From: Syntrophobacterales bacterium
Lineage (GTDB): Bacteria; Desulfobacterota; Desulfobaccia; Desulfobaccales; 0-14-0-80-60-11
Assembly (NCBI GenBank): GCA_023229795.1
Contig: JALNYP010000114.1
Span: forward strand, 1 to 8,694
DNA length: 8,694 nucleotides
Direction: 5' to 3'
Shown here piece after piece: positions 1 through 5,875 of the stretch (within the stretch, counting starts at the first letter, position 1; each line of letters starts with the position of its first letter). The notes below the pieces were generated by a model. It searched no databases and had not been told where the DNA came from. It worked only from the letters and a program-made list of their open reading frames with translations. Made by a program: the position numbers and the translations under genes.

Positions 1-88
1 TCTCATAGATTTTGATTAACCTGAGCGCCGGCTAGAAATGGCCCGCCGACGCTAAAACACCAACATGAAATCACGACTTTCTGGATGA

Positions 89-420
89 GAACTAGCTAAC
101 TATGCATTTGAAATTCTGAAATCCAAAGATACCTCCACAGAAAAGGATTGCTCTCTTTATCAAGTGCTGGGCCTACTCATTTTCCAATCAGACCCTCCAT
201 CCAAGAAGCTTTTCGAAGAATTCTTTGAATTTGCAGATGGTCGAAAACAGTTAGAAAAAATCCGCGAGGATTTGTGCAAATGTGTGATCGACGATTGGCA
301 TCTTGAGGATACCCTCAGGACTCTTGAACATAAAAATAAACTCCAGAAAAAGCGAGAGCAAAATAAAGCGGTCTTAGAACAAACAAGAGAGAGCATTAGG
401 TCAGGTCGACACCTTCCTAA
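89..420 (+). pseudogene. 5' remnant of a large helical-repeat (NACHT/STAND- or HEAT-like) protein gene, cut by an IS
   Basis: The plus frame is open from 89, just after a TGA at 86-88, and reads into the left end of the insertion sequence at about 421, where it runs on nonsensically to a TAA at 542-544. The roughly 110 residues are strongly helical and charged, with a coiled-coil-like KKREQNKAVLEQTRESIRSG stretch followed by HLPN. The same frame resumes beyond the element at 2065 with SEIYFGHWLGN, a combination I recognise from the middle of large bacterial NACHT/STAND-type or HEAT-repeat proteins. No start codon with a ribosome binding site is visible; the GTG at 164 lies inside the conserved stretch and is not a credible start. 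All three plus frames are closed by stops between 1 and 88, so the gene is either truncated or frameshifted upstream as well. The reading as one gene with 2065-3763 is good; the family name is tentative. Confidence 0.6.
413..418. repeat. Possible target-site repeat, left copy (CTTCCT)
   Basis: CTTCCT lies next to the left end of the insertion sequence, and an identical copy directly abuts the right end at 2065-2070. On the left, two extra bases (AA) separate it from the first base of the inverted repeat. IS1380-type elements usually duplicate 4-5 bases, so this may be a target duplication blurred by a small indel, or chance. Confidence 0.35.
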
Positions 421-442
421 TCTAGCCCGCTTTATTCATGAA
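421..442. repeat. Terminal inverted repeat, left end of the IS
   Basis: It matches the reverse complement of 2043-2064 at 18 of 22 positions; mismatches are at positions 1, 11, 19 and 21 of the repeat. The core CTAGCCCGC is perfect. This end is distal to the transposase start. Confidence 0.85.
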
Positions 443-627
443 GGGGCTGAGGAGCGGCTTTCCAGGCTTTGTTATGGGGGCGAAGAAGGCAACGAGGGGA
501 CTGAGAGAAGGCGAAAGGAGTCTCGAAGGGTCATTTTTCGATAAGAATGCTGGCAGAGACGGTCTCAGGGTTGATTTTGGACGCATCTATCCCCCAGGGT
601 TAAGCACAACGGATGGGGGAAGCGGGA

Positions 628-1965
628 TTAACCGGGACTGGCCCGCAGGTTTTGCAATAGCCCGGCCAGGAGGTCGCGGTAAGGATAACCCGAGGCCAGG
701 TGCACCCAGATGCGGCGGCTGGTCTCCCGGATGCGGGCTCCGATCTTCAAGAGCTTGAGCCGCAAGGTATTGACCTGAGCCGTAGCCAGTTCCGTGCCCT
801 GGAGGTGGTGGCGCAGCAGCCAAAACAGGCAATAGGCCGCGGTGTGGAGCAGCAGCCGGAGCTGATTGGCCAGGAAGCGATGGCAACTCAGACGATCGGC
901 CTTGATATCCAGTTTAAGTTCCTTGATGCGGTTTTCCACGTCGCCCCGGAGCACGTAGATGTCGTCATAGACAAACTGGGGGTTGCGGCTCAGGTTGGTG
1001 ATCACGAAGCGCTGATTGGCGCCCAGGTGGGTATATTCCACTTTGGCGATGATCCGGCGGGGCTTGGTCCAGGATTCCGCTTGGTAGCTGAAGGAGGTGA
1101 AGAGCCGTTGTTTCTCCCCCGTTTCCTGGTACTGGCGTTGCGCTTTTAAAAGGAGCGGCGCGGTTTTTACCAAGACCCGGTTGTTGGTGATGAAACCGAT
1201 AACGTAGCGGGTCTCGGGCTGGTCTTCCAGATAACTATATAGGGCGGGCACGGCAAAACCGGCATCGGCCCGAAAGAGGATCAGGGCCCCGGGATAGGCC
1301 TGCTTCAGCTTCTTGATCAGGCGCTTGAGCACCGCCAGCGCCCCGTGGGAGGAGTGGGTGTTGCCGGGGCGCAGCACCGCGGCCAGGGGAAAGCCGTCGC
1401 GGCCGTCAAAGACCAGGAGCGGATGATACATGTGCTCTTCGTAATAGCCGTGGAAGAAGCTGAGTTGCTGCCGGCCGTGGGTGGGGTCATCGGTGCCGTC
1501 CATGTCCAGGACGATAACCTTCCGGGGGCCGGGATGGGTCTTGAGGTACAGCTCCAACAGCCGATCGCAGAGGCGGCGCAGGTCCTTGGCGGTGACCCGG
1601 TTCTCAAACCGGGACAGAGTCGGCTGGGAGGCCAGGTCGCCGTCACTCTCCGGGGCCTTGCCGGCCATGATCTTGAAAGCCGGGTCCTTGGCCAGGGTAG
1701 CGGCATCATTGTTGTCTTCGTACCCCTGAGCAATGGCGAACAGGCGTTGCCGTACCAAAGTCAGGAGATCATGTTTAACCTTGTGACCATCCCGAGGATC
1801 ATGGAGGCAGCGGGCGGCGTTTTCAGCGATTCGGTAGCGCTGGTCCAACTCCCGGAGCAACAGGCCGCCGGCATCGGAGGTGATCCGGCCCCCGGCAAAA
1901 TGGGCAACCACTTCCTTGGAGAAAAGGCTTTCAAAGATGAGCTGCTTATGGCAGACTGTTTCCAT
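628..1965 (-). CDS. IS1380-family DDE transposase, full length
   Basis: This 445-residue protein cuts and joins the ends of the surrounding element. The RNase H-like catalytic core is recognisable: first acidic motif VLDMDGTDD (D154 and/or D156), second FRADAGF (D234), and the acidic C-terminal motif LRGDVENRIKELK (E344, with E349 as an alternative), matching the Y/R-x(3)-E-x-K pattern of IS4-like and IS1380 enzymes. The N-terminal segment with AGGRITSDAGGLLLRELD is typical of the family. Length is normal and no frameshift or internal stop is seen. The ATG at 1965-1963 is preceded on the minus strand by AAGGA at 6-base spacing, a good ribosome binding site. The start codon and part of that site lie in one arm of a perfect 11-bp inverted repeat (see 1963-2027), which may limit translation. 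Confidence 0.93.
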   Translation of the reverse strand: METVCHKQLIFESLFSKEVVAHFAGGRITSDAGGLLLRELDQRYRIAENAARCLHDPRDGHKVKHDLLTLVRQRLFAIAQGYEDNNDAATLAKDPAFKIMAGKAPESDGDLASQPTLSRFENRVTAKDLRRLCDRLLELYLKTHPGPRKVIVLDMDGTDDPTHGRQQLSFFHGYYEEHMYHPLLVFDGRDGFPLAAVLRPGNTHSSHGALAVLKRLIKKLKQAYPGALILFRADAGFAVPALYSYLEDQPETRYVIGFITNNRVLVKTAPLLLKAQRQYQETGEKQRLFTSFSYQAESWTKPRRIIAKVEYTHLGANQRFVITNLSRNPQFVYDDIYVLRGDVENRIKELKLDIKADRLSCHRFLANQLRLLLHTAAYCLFWLLRHHLQGTELATAQVNTLRLKLLKIGARIRETSRRIWVHLASGYPYRDLLAGLLQNLRASPG

Positions 1966-2027
1966 AGGGTATCCTTGCCGAGGAGTTGTTTGTTTAGCGA
2001 CAACAGCATCTTAGCAGATACCCTATG
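1963..2027 (-). promoter_or_regulatory. Inverted repeat able to mask the transposase start codon
   Basis: On the transposase strand, CATAGGGTATC (2027-2017) is exactly complementary to GATACCCTATG (1973-1963), with 43 bases between. The second arm contains the ATG start and the last bases of the AAGGA ribosome binding site. An mRNA starting upstream of 2027, such as read-through from outside the element, could fold and hide the start. A transcript starting within the loop would lack the first arm and be free. This matches the known strategy of IS10 and IS50; its operation here is inferred. Confidence 0.5.
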
Positions 2028-2042
2028 CATTTTTAAGCACTT

Positions 2043-2064
2043 TCCGTGAATAATGCGGGCTAGG
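2043..2064. repeat. Terminal inverted repeat, right end of the IS
   Basis: This is the counterpart of 421-442, on the transposase start side. Read inward it begins CCTAGCCCGC followed by ATTATTCACGG. The host gene frame is open again immediately outside it. Confidence 0.85.
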
Positions 2065-2070
2065 CTTCCT
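2065..2070. repeat. Possible target-site repeat, right copy (CTTCCT)
   Basis: Identical to 413-418 and directly adjacent to the right inverted repeat. Collapsing the two copies would leave the host gene two bases out of frame, so either the site is not an exact duplication or a small indel occurred after insertion. Confidence 0.35.
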
Positions 2071-3711
2071 CTCGGAGATTTATTTCGGGCATTGGCTGGG
2101 AAACGTTGAGGAACTGACACCAATAAATCGGCTCCGCCATGAGATAGGTGATGAGCTCCTTATCGATGCACTAGAAGGATTTTCTGCTGTTATCAGACGA
2201 CGTGATCTTCCCTCCCCAATTGATGTTGCTTCACAAACGATGAAAGGACGCTATTTTCGCTGGTGGCATGTAATTCTCGCGGGTATGGATGAGGCCTGGC
2301 AGAAGGAAGATTCACTTGTTGCCTTTCCAGACACACTTCTCAAATCGGCTTTAGCGATAGAAATTGAATTTCCTACTTATGAACGCGAAGGAAATGTCAA
2401 CCAGCGAACTTCAAGAGAATGGAAGGAGCGCTTATTGGCTGAACGCCATGACCTTATAGAAAATGTATTTGAGGATATGGCAAGGGTAGGACTTAGAGCC
2501 AAGACAAAACACATAAGTGTCTTATACGATCTCGCTCATAACGCTTATACGAAAACTTGGAGGGGCAGGCTTGCTCTGAGACTTCTATCTGATTTCCCTA
2601 ATGCAGTCCCAAGTAACCTTAGCTATATGATGCTTGCCGCAATTTCCGACCCAGAGTGCCATAACGATCTAATAGAGATCGCAAAGGCCACAATTAGTAC
2701 ACGCGGTAGGGTAAAAAAGGAACAAAGGGGGATGTGGCTTGCAATAGGGTTTCTGCTAGATCCCAGAACCTTCCAAGCCCAGTTGATAAGATATGCACAT
2801 TCCCGTGATCAGGCAATTTGGGTCTTAATAGATATTATCAAACAGGCCCGAATTCCTGAATCAGATAAGCCCATAAGATTATCTATTGACCAACTTGAAG
2901 CCTTAATAAAGCTTGTTGGCGTAAAGTTTAAGAATTGTTCTCGCCCATTAGGTGAAGTATTGGTGGGAGATAAAAACCCTTGGGATGTTTCGGAATTTGT
3001 TACAAGCTTGATAAATGCAGCCTCGGCAATCCCAGAGCCTCGTGCCTCCCATACGCTAAGATTACTTCTTGAAAGCGAAGCACTGGAGTCATACCACGAC
3101 CACCTAAGACACGCTTTGGCAAGTCAGGCTAACGTTCGTAGACAAGCAGAATACAGACAGCCTTCTTGGCAGGAGACAACTGAAGCATTAAAAGGTGGAA
3201 GACCTGCAAATATAGCAGACCTTCATGCGCTTATCCTGGACAATCTCGAAACACTTAAAATCGAAATTAGGCAATCGAACACTGACAAATATAAGGTATT
3301 CTGGAGGTGCAATTCCTGGGGAGCTGTTGATAGTCCCGAAATCGAGGATATTTGCCGGGATCGGCTGATTGATTTATTAAAGCCCTGCTTGGTTCCTCTC
3401 GAAATCCGCATTGAGCCTGAGGGGCATATGGCAGCAGATAAGCGAGCAGATATTGTCATTTTGCCACCACCAGGACAAAAATTGCCGATAGAGCTTAAGC
3501 GAGACACACATGATGGCCTTTGGGAAGCTTGCATAAACCAGATGGAAAGACTGTATGCCTGCGATCCTGAAGCGGCAGGTTACGGTATTTACGTGGTGTT
3601 TTGGTTCGGGGAAAAGCGTAGGGGAATTGTTCCAGCACCACCTAAAGGGATTACCCGCCCGATGTCAGCAGAAGACCTCGAGGCAGCTCTCCGATCACTG
3701 ATTCCCAGTGA

Positions 3712-3727
3712 CAAGCGGTACCGCTTG
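3712..3727. repeat. 16-bp perfect palindrome inside the 3' end of the nuclease-like gene
   Basis: CAAGCGGTACCGCTTG is perfectly self-complementary and lies about 35 bases before the stop codon. It encodes part of DKRYRLE. No T tract follows it, so it is unlikely to be a terminator; it may be chance. Confidence 0.4.
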
Positions 3728-3763
3728 GAAGCCGTTGTTATTGATGTCACTCCTCCGGCATAG

Positions 3764-4376
3764 GGAAAGAAGGGCATATGTCTTGTCATTATCAACATTA
3801 ATCCATAAAATCAGATAGTTACCTATACGATCACCATACCCCCATGAGTCATATGACCCGGCAGAGAAAAAAACCGCCCTCTTTTTCGCCGGCCTCGCCC
3901 TAAGTTGCACGCCTCCCTATCCGGGTCAATCGTCGCATCCCTTCTGGCAATGTTGCTTTTTTTCCATAAACTGGCACCTATGCGGACCAAACTCGGGCCA
4001 GGCGGAAAAACTTTTCAGGAAACGGTTTGTCCCCGGCACTACTCCTCTGCGAGGGCGGTTTGTCGCGGCAGAGAAGCGGAACTAAACGTGGAAAAAGCGG
4101 AACGTTTCGAGGCAGTTCCGTTAATAATCGTTAAATATCAGTAACTTAATGGCGCCGGTCCCGTTTTTATCGCTGGAACCGAAACGTTACAAGCGTACTA
4201 ATGCAAGGTAAATTACCGAAATGTGCCAGGTGTCCTAAGGAATTATGTTAACACTCAGAATTTATTGCTAAATTAATCATCTAGAAAATGATCCATAAAA
4301 AATTTCCCAACCCTGTCACCAAAAAACGCCCCAGGCTTCTAGGCGGCAGAGCATATCGCCGCCTTTAACCTCCGGT
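3764..4376. other. Gene-free 613-bp spacer with scattered short repeats
   Basis: This stretch separates the convergent ends of the broken plus-strand gene and the minus-strand exporter. I see no gene with a credible start, composition or homology and no tRNA. It contains a 9-bp direct repeat CGGTTTGTC (4023-4031 and 4056-4064), an inverted repeat CTCTGC/GCAGAG (4045-4050 with 4068-4073), a 7-bp inverted repeat CGGAACT/AGTTCCG (4077-4083 with 4114-4120), and a 9-bp inverted repeat AACGTTTCG/CGAAACGTT (4101-4109 with 4180-4188). The clustering hints at a decayed mobile element or a structured RNA, but nothing is recognisable. Confidence 0.5.
4321..4364 (-). terminator. Candidate terminator for the TauE-type exporter gene
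   Basis: Downstream of the exporter stop on the minus strand lies a 7-bp stem AGGCGGC/GCCGCCT (4358-4364 with 4341-4347, 10-base loop), and about 14 bases later a run of six T (4326-4321). The gap between stem and T run is longer than ideal. The CGCC and GGCG segments next to the T run could form a closer but weaker stem. Confidence 0.35.
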
Positions 4377-5156
4377 TCAAATCAGGCCGCTCCCCAGGGC
4401 CGCGGCGATGCCCAGGAGCATCACGGCCACCAGGACCTGCACCAGGCGCAGGGTCACTTTGGCCACCAGCCGATTGCCCAGCCAGGCCCCAGCGAACGCG
4501 GCCAGGACCACCGTGGCCAGCAGCGTTCGGTTCCCGGCCAGGTGCAGCCCCTGCAAACTCACGCCATACATAATGATCCGGGGAATGTCCACCATCAGCG
4601 AAATCACGATCCCGGTGGCAATGAAACTCTCCTTGCTCAACCCCGCCCTGAGGAGAAAGGGGCTGCGCAGCGCCCCCTGATGGCCCGACAATCCCCCGAA
4701 AAACCCGCTCAATACGCCGCCCAGGGGCAGATACCGGGCCGGAAAGGTGAAGCGGCCCCCTGGCGGCGCCAGTTCGAACCCGGCAAAGCCCACCATGAGC
4801 ACGGCCACCACCAGCTTCACCGGCATGACGTGCAGTTCCTTGCCCCAAAGCTGGTAACTGACCAGCGGCGGCAGGTCGGACAGATACATGAGCACCCAGG
4901 CCCCCGCCAGGGCGCTGAGGACAGCCGGCAGGCCGAACCTGAGCACCACCGCCTTATCGGCGTGCCGGCCCAGAAGCCAGAATTTAAAGAGATTGTTCAG
5001 GGCGTGGACTACTGCGGTGAGCGCGATGGCCAGATCAATGGGAAAAAACAGGGCCATGACCGGCAGGAGCAGGGTGCCTAGCCCGAACCCCGAAAACAGG
5101 GTCAGCCCCGAAGCCAGGAACGCGGCCAGGCAAATGAGAAAATAGGATAATCCCAT
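4377..5156 (-). CDS. TauE/SafE-family (DUF81) membrane exporter
   Basis: This 259-residue integral inner-membrane protein has about seven or eight hydrophobic segments (roughly 5-38, 42-62, 72-92, 112-130, 143-170, 178-198, 208-228, 236-257). The family moves small organic or sulfur-containing anions such as sulfite or sulfoacetate across the membrane. Two half-repeats are suggested by the glycine-rich N-terminal GFGLGTLLLPVMALFFP and the mid-protein GFFGGLSGHQGALRSPFL; the latter is characteristic of one subgroup. Length is normal for the family. The ATG at 5156-5154 follows a weak GGGAT ribosome binding site; an ATG five bases upstream is out of frame. The gene lies downstream of the lipoprotein on the same strand with a 118-bp gap containing a GC hairpin, so co-transcription is possible. 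The substrate cannot be read from the sequence. Confidence 0.88.
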   Translation of the reverse strand: MGLSYFLICLAAFLASGLTLFSGFGLGTLLLPVMALFFPIDLAIALTAVVHALNNLFKFWLLGRHADKAVVLRFGLPAVLSALAGAWVLMYLSDLPPLVSYQLWGKELHVMPVKLVVAVLMVGFAGFELAPPGGRFTFPARYLPLGGVLSGFFGGLSGHQGALRSPFLLRAGLSKESFIATGIVISLMVDIPRIIMYGVSLQGLHLAGNRTLLATVVLAAFAGAWLGNRLVAKVTLRLVQVLVAVMLLGIAAALGSGLI

Positions 5157-5187
5157 ATCATCCCGGCGCCCTAAGGACGGGTGGGTT

Positions 5188-5204
5188 CCCCGGCCAAGCC
5201 GGGG
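5188..5204. repeat. GC-rich hairpin between the lipoprotein and exporter genes
   Basis: CCCCGGC, a CAA loop, then GCCGGGG forms a perfect 7-bp stem with a 3-base loop. No T run follows on either strand, so it is not a typical intrinsic terminator. It could stabilise an mRNA end or separate the expression of the two flanking minus-strand genes. Confidence 0.4.
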
Positions 5205-5274
5205 CCATCCTTGGGTCAGAAAATTCGGCGGGCCCAGGTCATTGTATCACGAGGTTCCGAAGTCCTCCCAAGTT

Positions 5275-5649
5275 TTACATCACCTTCGGCTGCGGCGGGT
5301 ACTCCGGCGGCGGAGAAAATTTTCCCGGAGCTTTCTCTTCCCGGGCCTGCTTGGTGGCTTTCACCTTGGAGCGCCCGGTCGGCCGAGGCTTTTCCGCCAT
5401 AGAAGTCTGGCGCAAGGGCTGAGCCTCACGAGATTTCTGGTATTGATCGTAAACTAAACCGCCCAGCACGCCCGCGCCGCCGCCGATGGCTGCGCCCAGC
5501 GCCGTAGAGCCCCCTATGGCGCCGATGAGGGCACCGCTTCCGGCCCCAATTGCCCCACCACTCAACATGCGCTGTTCCGTGGACGACATCCCCGCACACC
5601 CGGCGCACCAGATGCAGGCGGCTACCACTAAAATGCTCTTGCTTTTCAT
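5275..5649 (-). CDS. Small glycine-zipper lipoprotein
   Basis: This 124-residue protein is predicted to be exported and lipid-anchored. A short signal peptide (MKSKSILVVAACIWCAGC) ends in a lipobox-like CAGC, giving a lipidated Cys18; Cys12 (VAAC) is a less likely alternative. Residues 31-66 are a glycine-zipper segment, a run of G-x3-G-type repeats (GGAIGAGSGALIGAIGG, then GAAIGGGAGVLGG), as found in small envelope proteins that insert into or span membranes. The C-terminal half is basic, proline-rich and probably disordered, ending PPPEYPPQPKVM. A purine-rich AGGTGGGGAG immediately precedes the ATG at 5649-5647 and serves as the ribosome binding site. Function is unknown; envelope stress or outer-membrane integrity is a family-level guess. 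Expression may be affected by the hairpin 25 bases upstream (5675-5698). Confidence 0.85.
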   Translation of the reverse strand: MKSKSILVVAACIWCAGCAGMSSTEQRMLSGGAIGAGSGALIGAIGGSTALGAAIGGGAGVLGGLVYDQYQKSREAQPLRQTSMAEKPRPTGRSKVKATKQAREEKAPGKFSPPPEYPPQPKVM

Positions 5650-5674
5650 CTCCCCACCTCGGCTGCTTAAAGAA

Positions 5675-5698
5675 AACCCCCGGATTTCTCCGGGGGTT
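5675..5698 (-). terminator. Strong hairpin with T run: intrinsic terminator or attenuator ahead of the lipoprotein gene
   Basis: On the minus strand AACCCCCGGA pairs perfectly over 10 bp with TCCGGGGGTT around a GAAA loop, and TTTTCTTT follows, the classic layout of an intrinsic terminator. It lies about 180 bp past the oppF-like stop codon, so it could end the ABC operon transcript. However, it is only 25 bp before the lipoprotein ATG, too close for a promoter to fit between, so lipoprotein transcripts must cross it. A second match, AAAACCCC (minus strand, 5709-5702) with GGGGTTTT (5680-5673), overlaps the stem and could form a competing fold. On the plus strand the hairpin is followed, after a gap, by GGGGTTTTT. 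Confidence 0.65.
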
Positions 5699-5782
5699 CC
5701 AGGGGTTTTTCATTCTATTCGATAAAGCAGTGGTTGACGATTTAACGATAATTCAAGGCAGAGGGGGAGTCTATAAACGATT

Positions 5783-5802
5783 TGACCATTTTCGCATGGT
5801 CA
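5783..5802. repeat. 7-bp inverted repeat between the ABC operon and the lipoprotein
   Basis: TGACCAT (5783-5789) and ATGGTCA (5796-5802) flank a 6-base loop. Plus-strand sequence after it reads TTTTGATCATTTGA. It lies in the AT-rich 226-bp spacer that should hold the lipoprotein promoter, so it could be an operator-like dyad or a weak terminator. On the minus strand a TAGAAT box near 5717-5712 might be a -10 element, but I see no good -35. Confidence 0.35.
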
Positions 5803-5875
5803 TTTTGATCATTTGAGCAGGATATTGCCGCATCTGGGCCGGGGGAACGCCCCTCCCCGCCCCCCTTCCTTACCC

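Larger units (their letters stand above)
421..2064 (-). mobile_element. IS1380-family insertion sequence, complete
   Basis: This is a 1.64-kb element bounded by 22-bp imperfect inverted repeats (18 of 22 matching) at 421-442 and 2043-2064, both with the core CTAGCCCGC followed by TTATTCA. It carries one intact transposase gene on the minus strand, about 207 bp of noncoding DNA on the transposase 3' side, and 99 bp on the 5' side. Size, single-gene layout and end sequence fit the IS1380 family. The element is GC-rich like the rest of the replicon but sits in a more AT-rich gene, which it splits. Both ends and the transposase are complete, so it may still be mobile. A 7-bp inverted repeat (590-596 with 614-620) just past the transposase stop could act as a weak terminator, but it has no U tract. 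Confidence 0.88.
2065..3763 (+). pseudogene. 3' remnant of the interrupted gene: helical repeats plus C-terminal PD-(D/E)xK nuclease-like domain
   Basis: The frame is open from 2054 to the TAG at 3761-3763, giving about 565 residues of gene sequence outside the element. The first ATG (2240) has no ribosome binding site, and coding sense clearly begins upstream of it (YFGHWLGNVEELTPINRL, then RRRDLPSPIDVA), so the fragment is not an independent gene. Counting from that ATG, residues 1 to about 340 are helical and repeat-like. Residues 390-440 carry a nuclease-type signature: RADIVI (D404), then IELKR (E418-x-K420), then NQMERLY (Q434). This is the D...ExK...Q pattern of PD-(D/E)xK folds, followed by a conserved-looking YGIYVVFWFGE strand and a VVIDVTPPA tail. 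By analogy with other STAND or repeat proteins bearing nuclease domains, an antiphage role is plausible but unproven. Base composition is visibly lower in GC than the genes to the right, suggesting transfer. An independent expressed product cannot be excluded. Confidence 0.65.

Noticed and set aside
164..544. Independent 126-residue plus-strand gene starting at GTG 164
   Set aside because: The frame is open upstream to 89 with the same protein character, and its last ~40 codons lie inside the IS, so it is a gene fragment and not a separate gene.
1345..2049. Long open frame on the plus strand opposite the transposase
   Set aside because: It is antisense to an intact transposase with clear motifs, runs past the end of that gene, and its protein is compositionally odd. 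It is a shadow of GC-rich codon use.
1761..2123. Alternative minus-strand frame overlapping the transposase start, including an ATG at 2008-2006
   Set aside because: It runs across the end of the IS into the host gene and reads the transposase out of frame; no ribosome binding site or family resemblance supports it, though a short leader peptide cannot be fully excluded.
3905..4144. Possible 79-residue protein with a hydrophobic N-terminus in the spacer
   Set aside because: It starts at TTG without a ribosome binding site, overlaps the cluster of inverted repeats, and has no recognisable features past the short hydrophobic run.
3764..4376. CRISPR array or tandem repeat array
   Set aside because: The repeats seen are short, few, differently sized and not evenly spaced.
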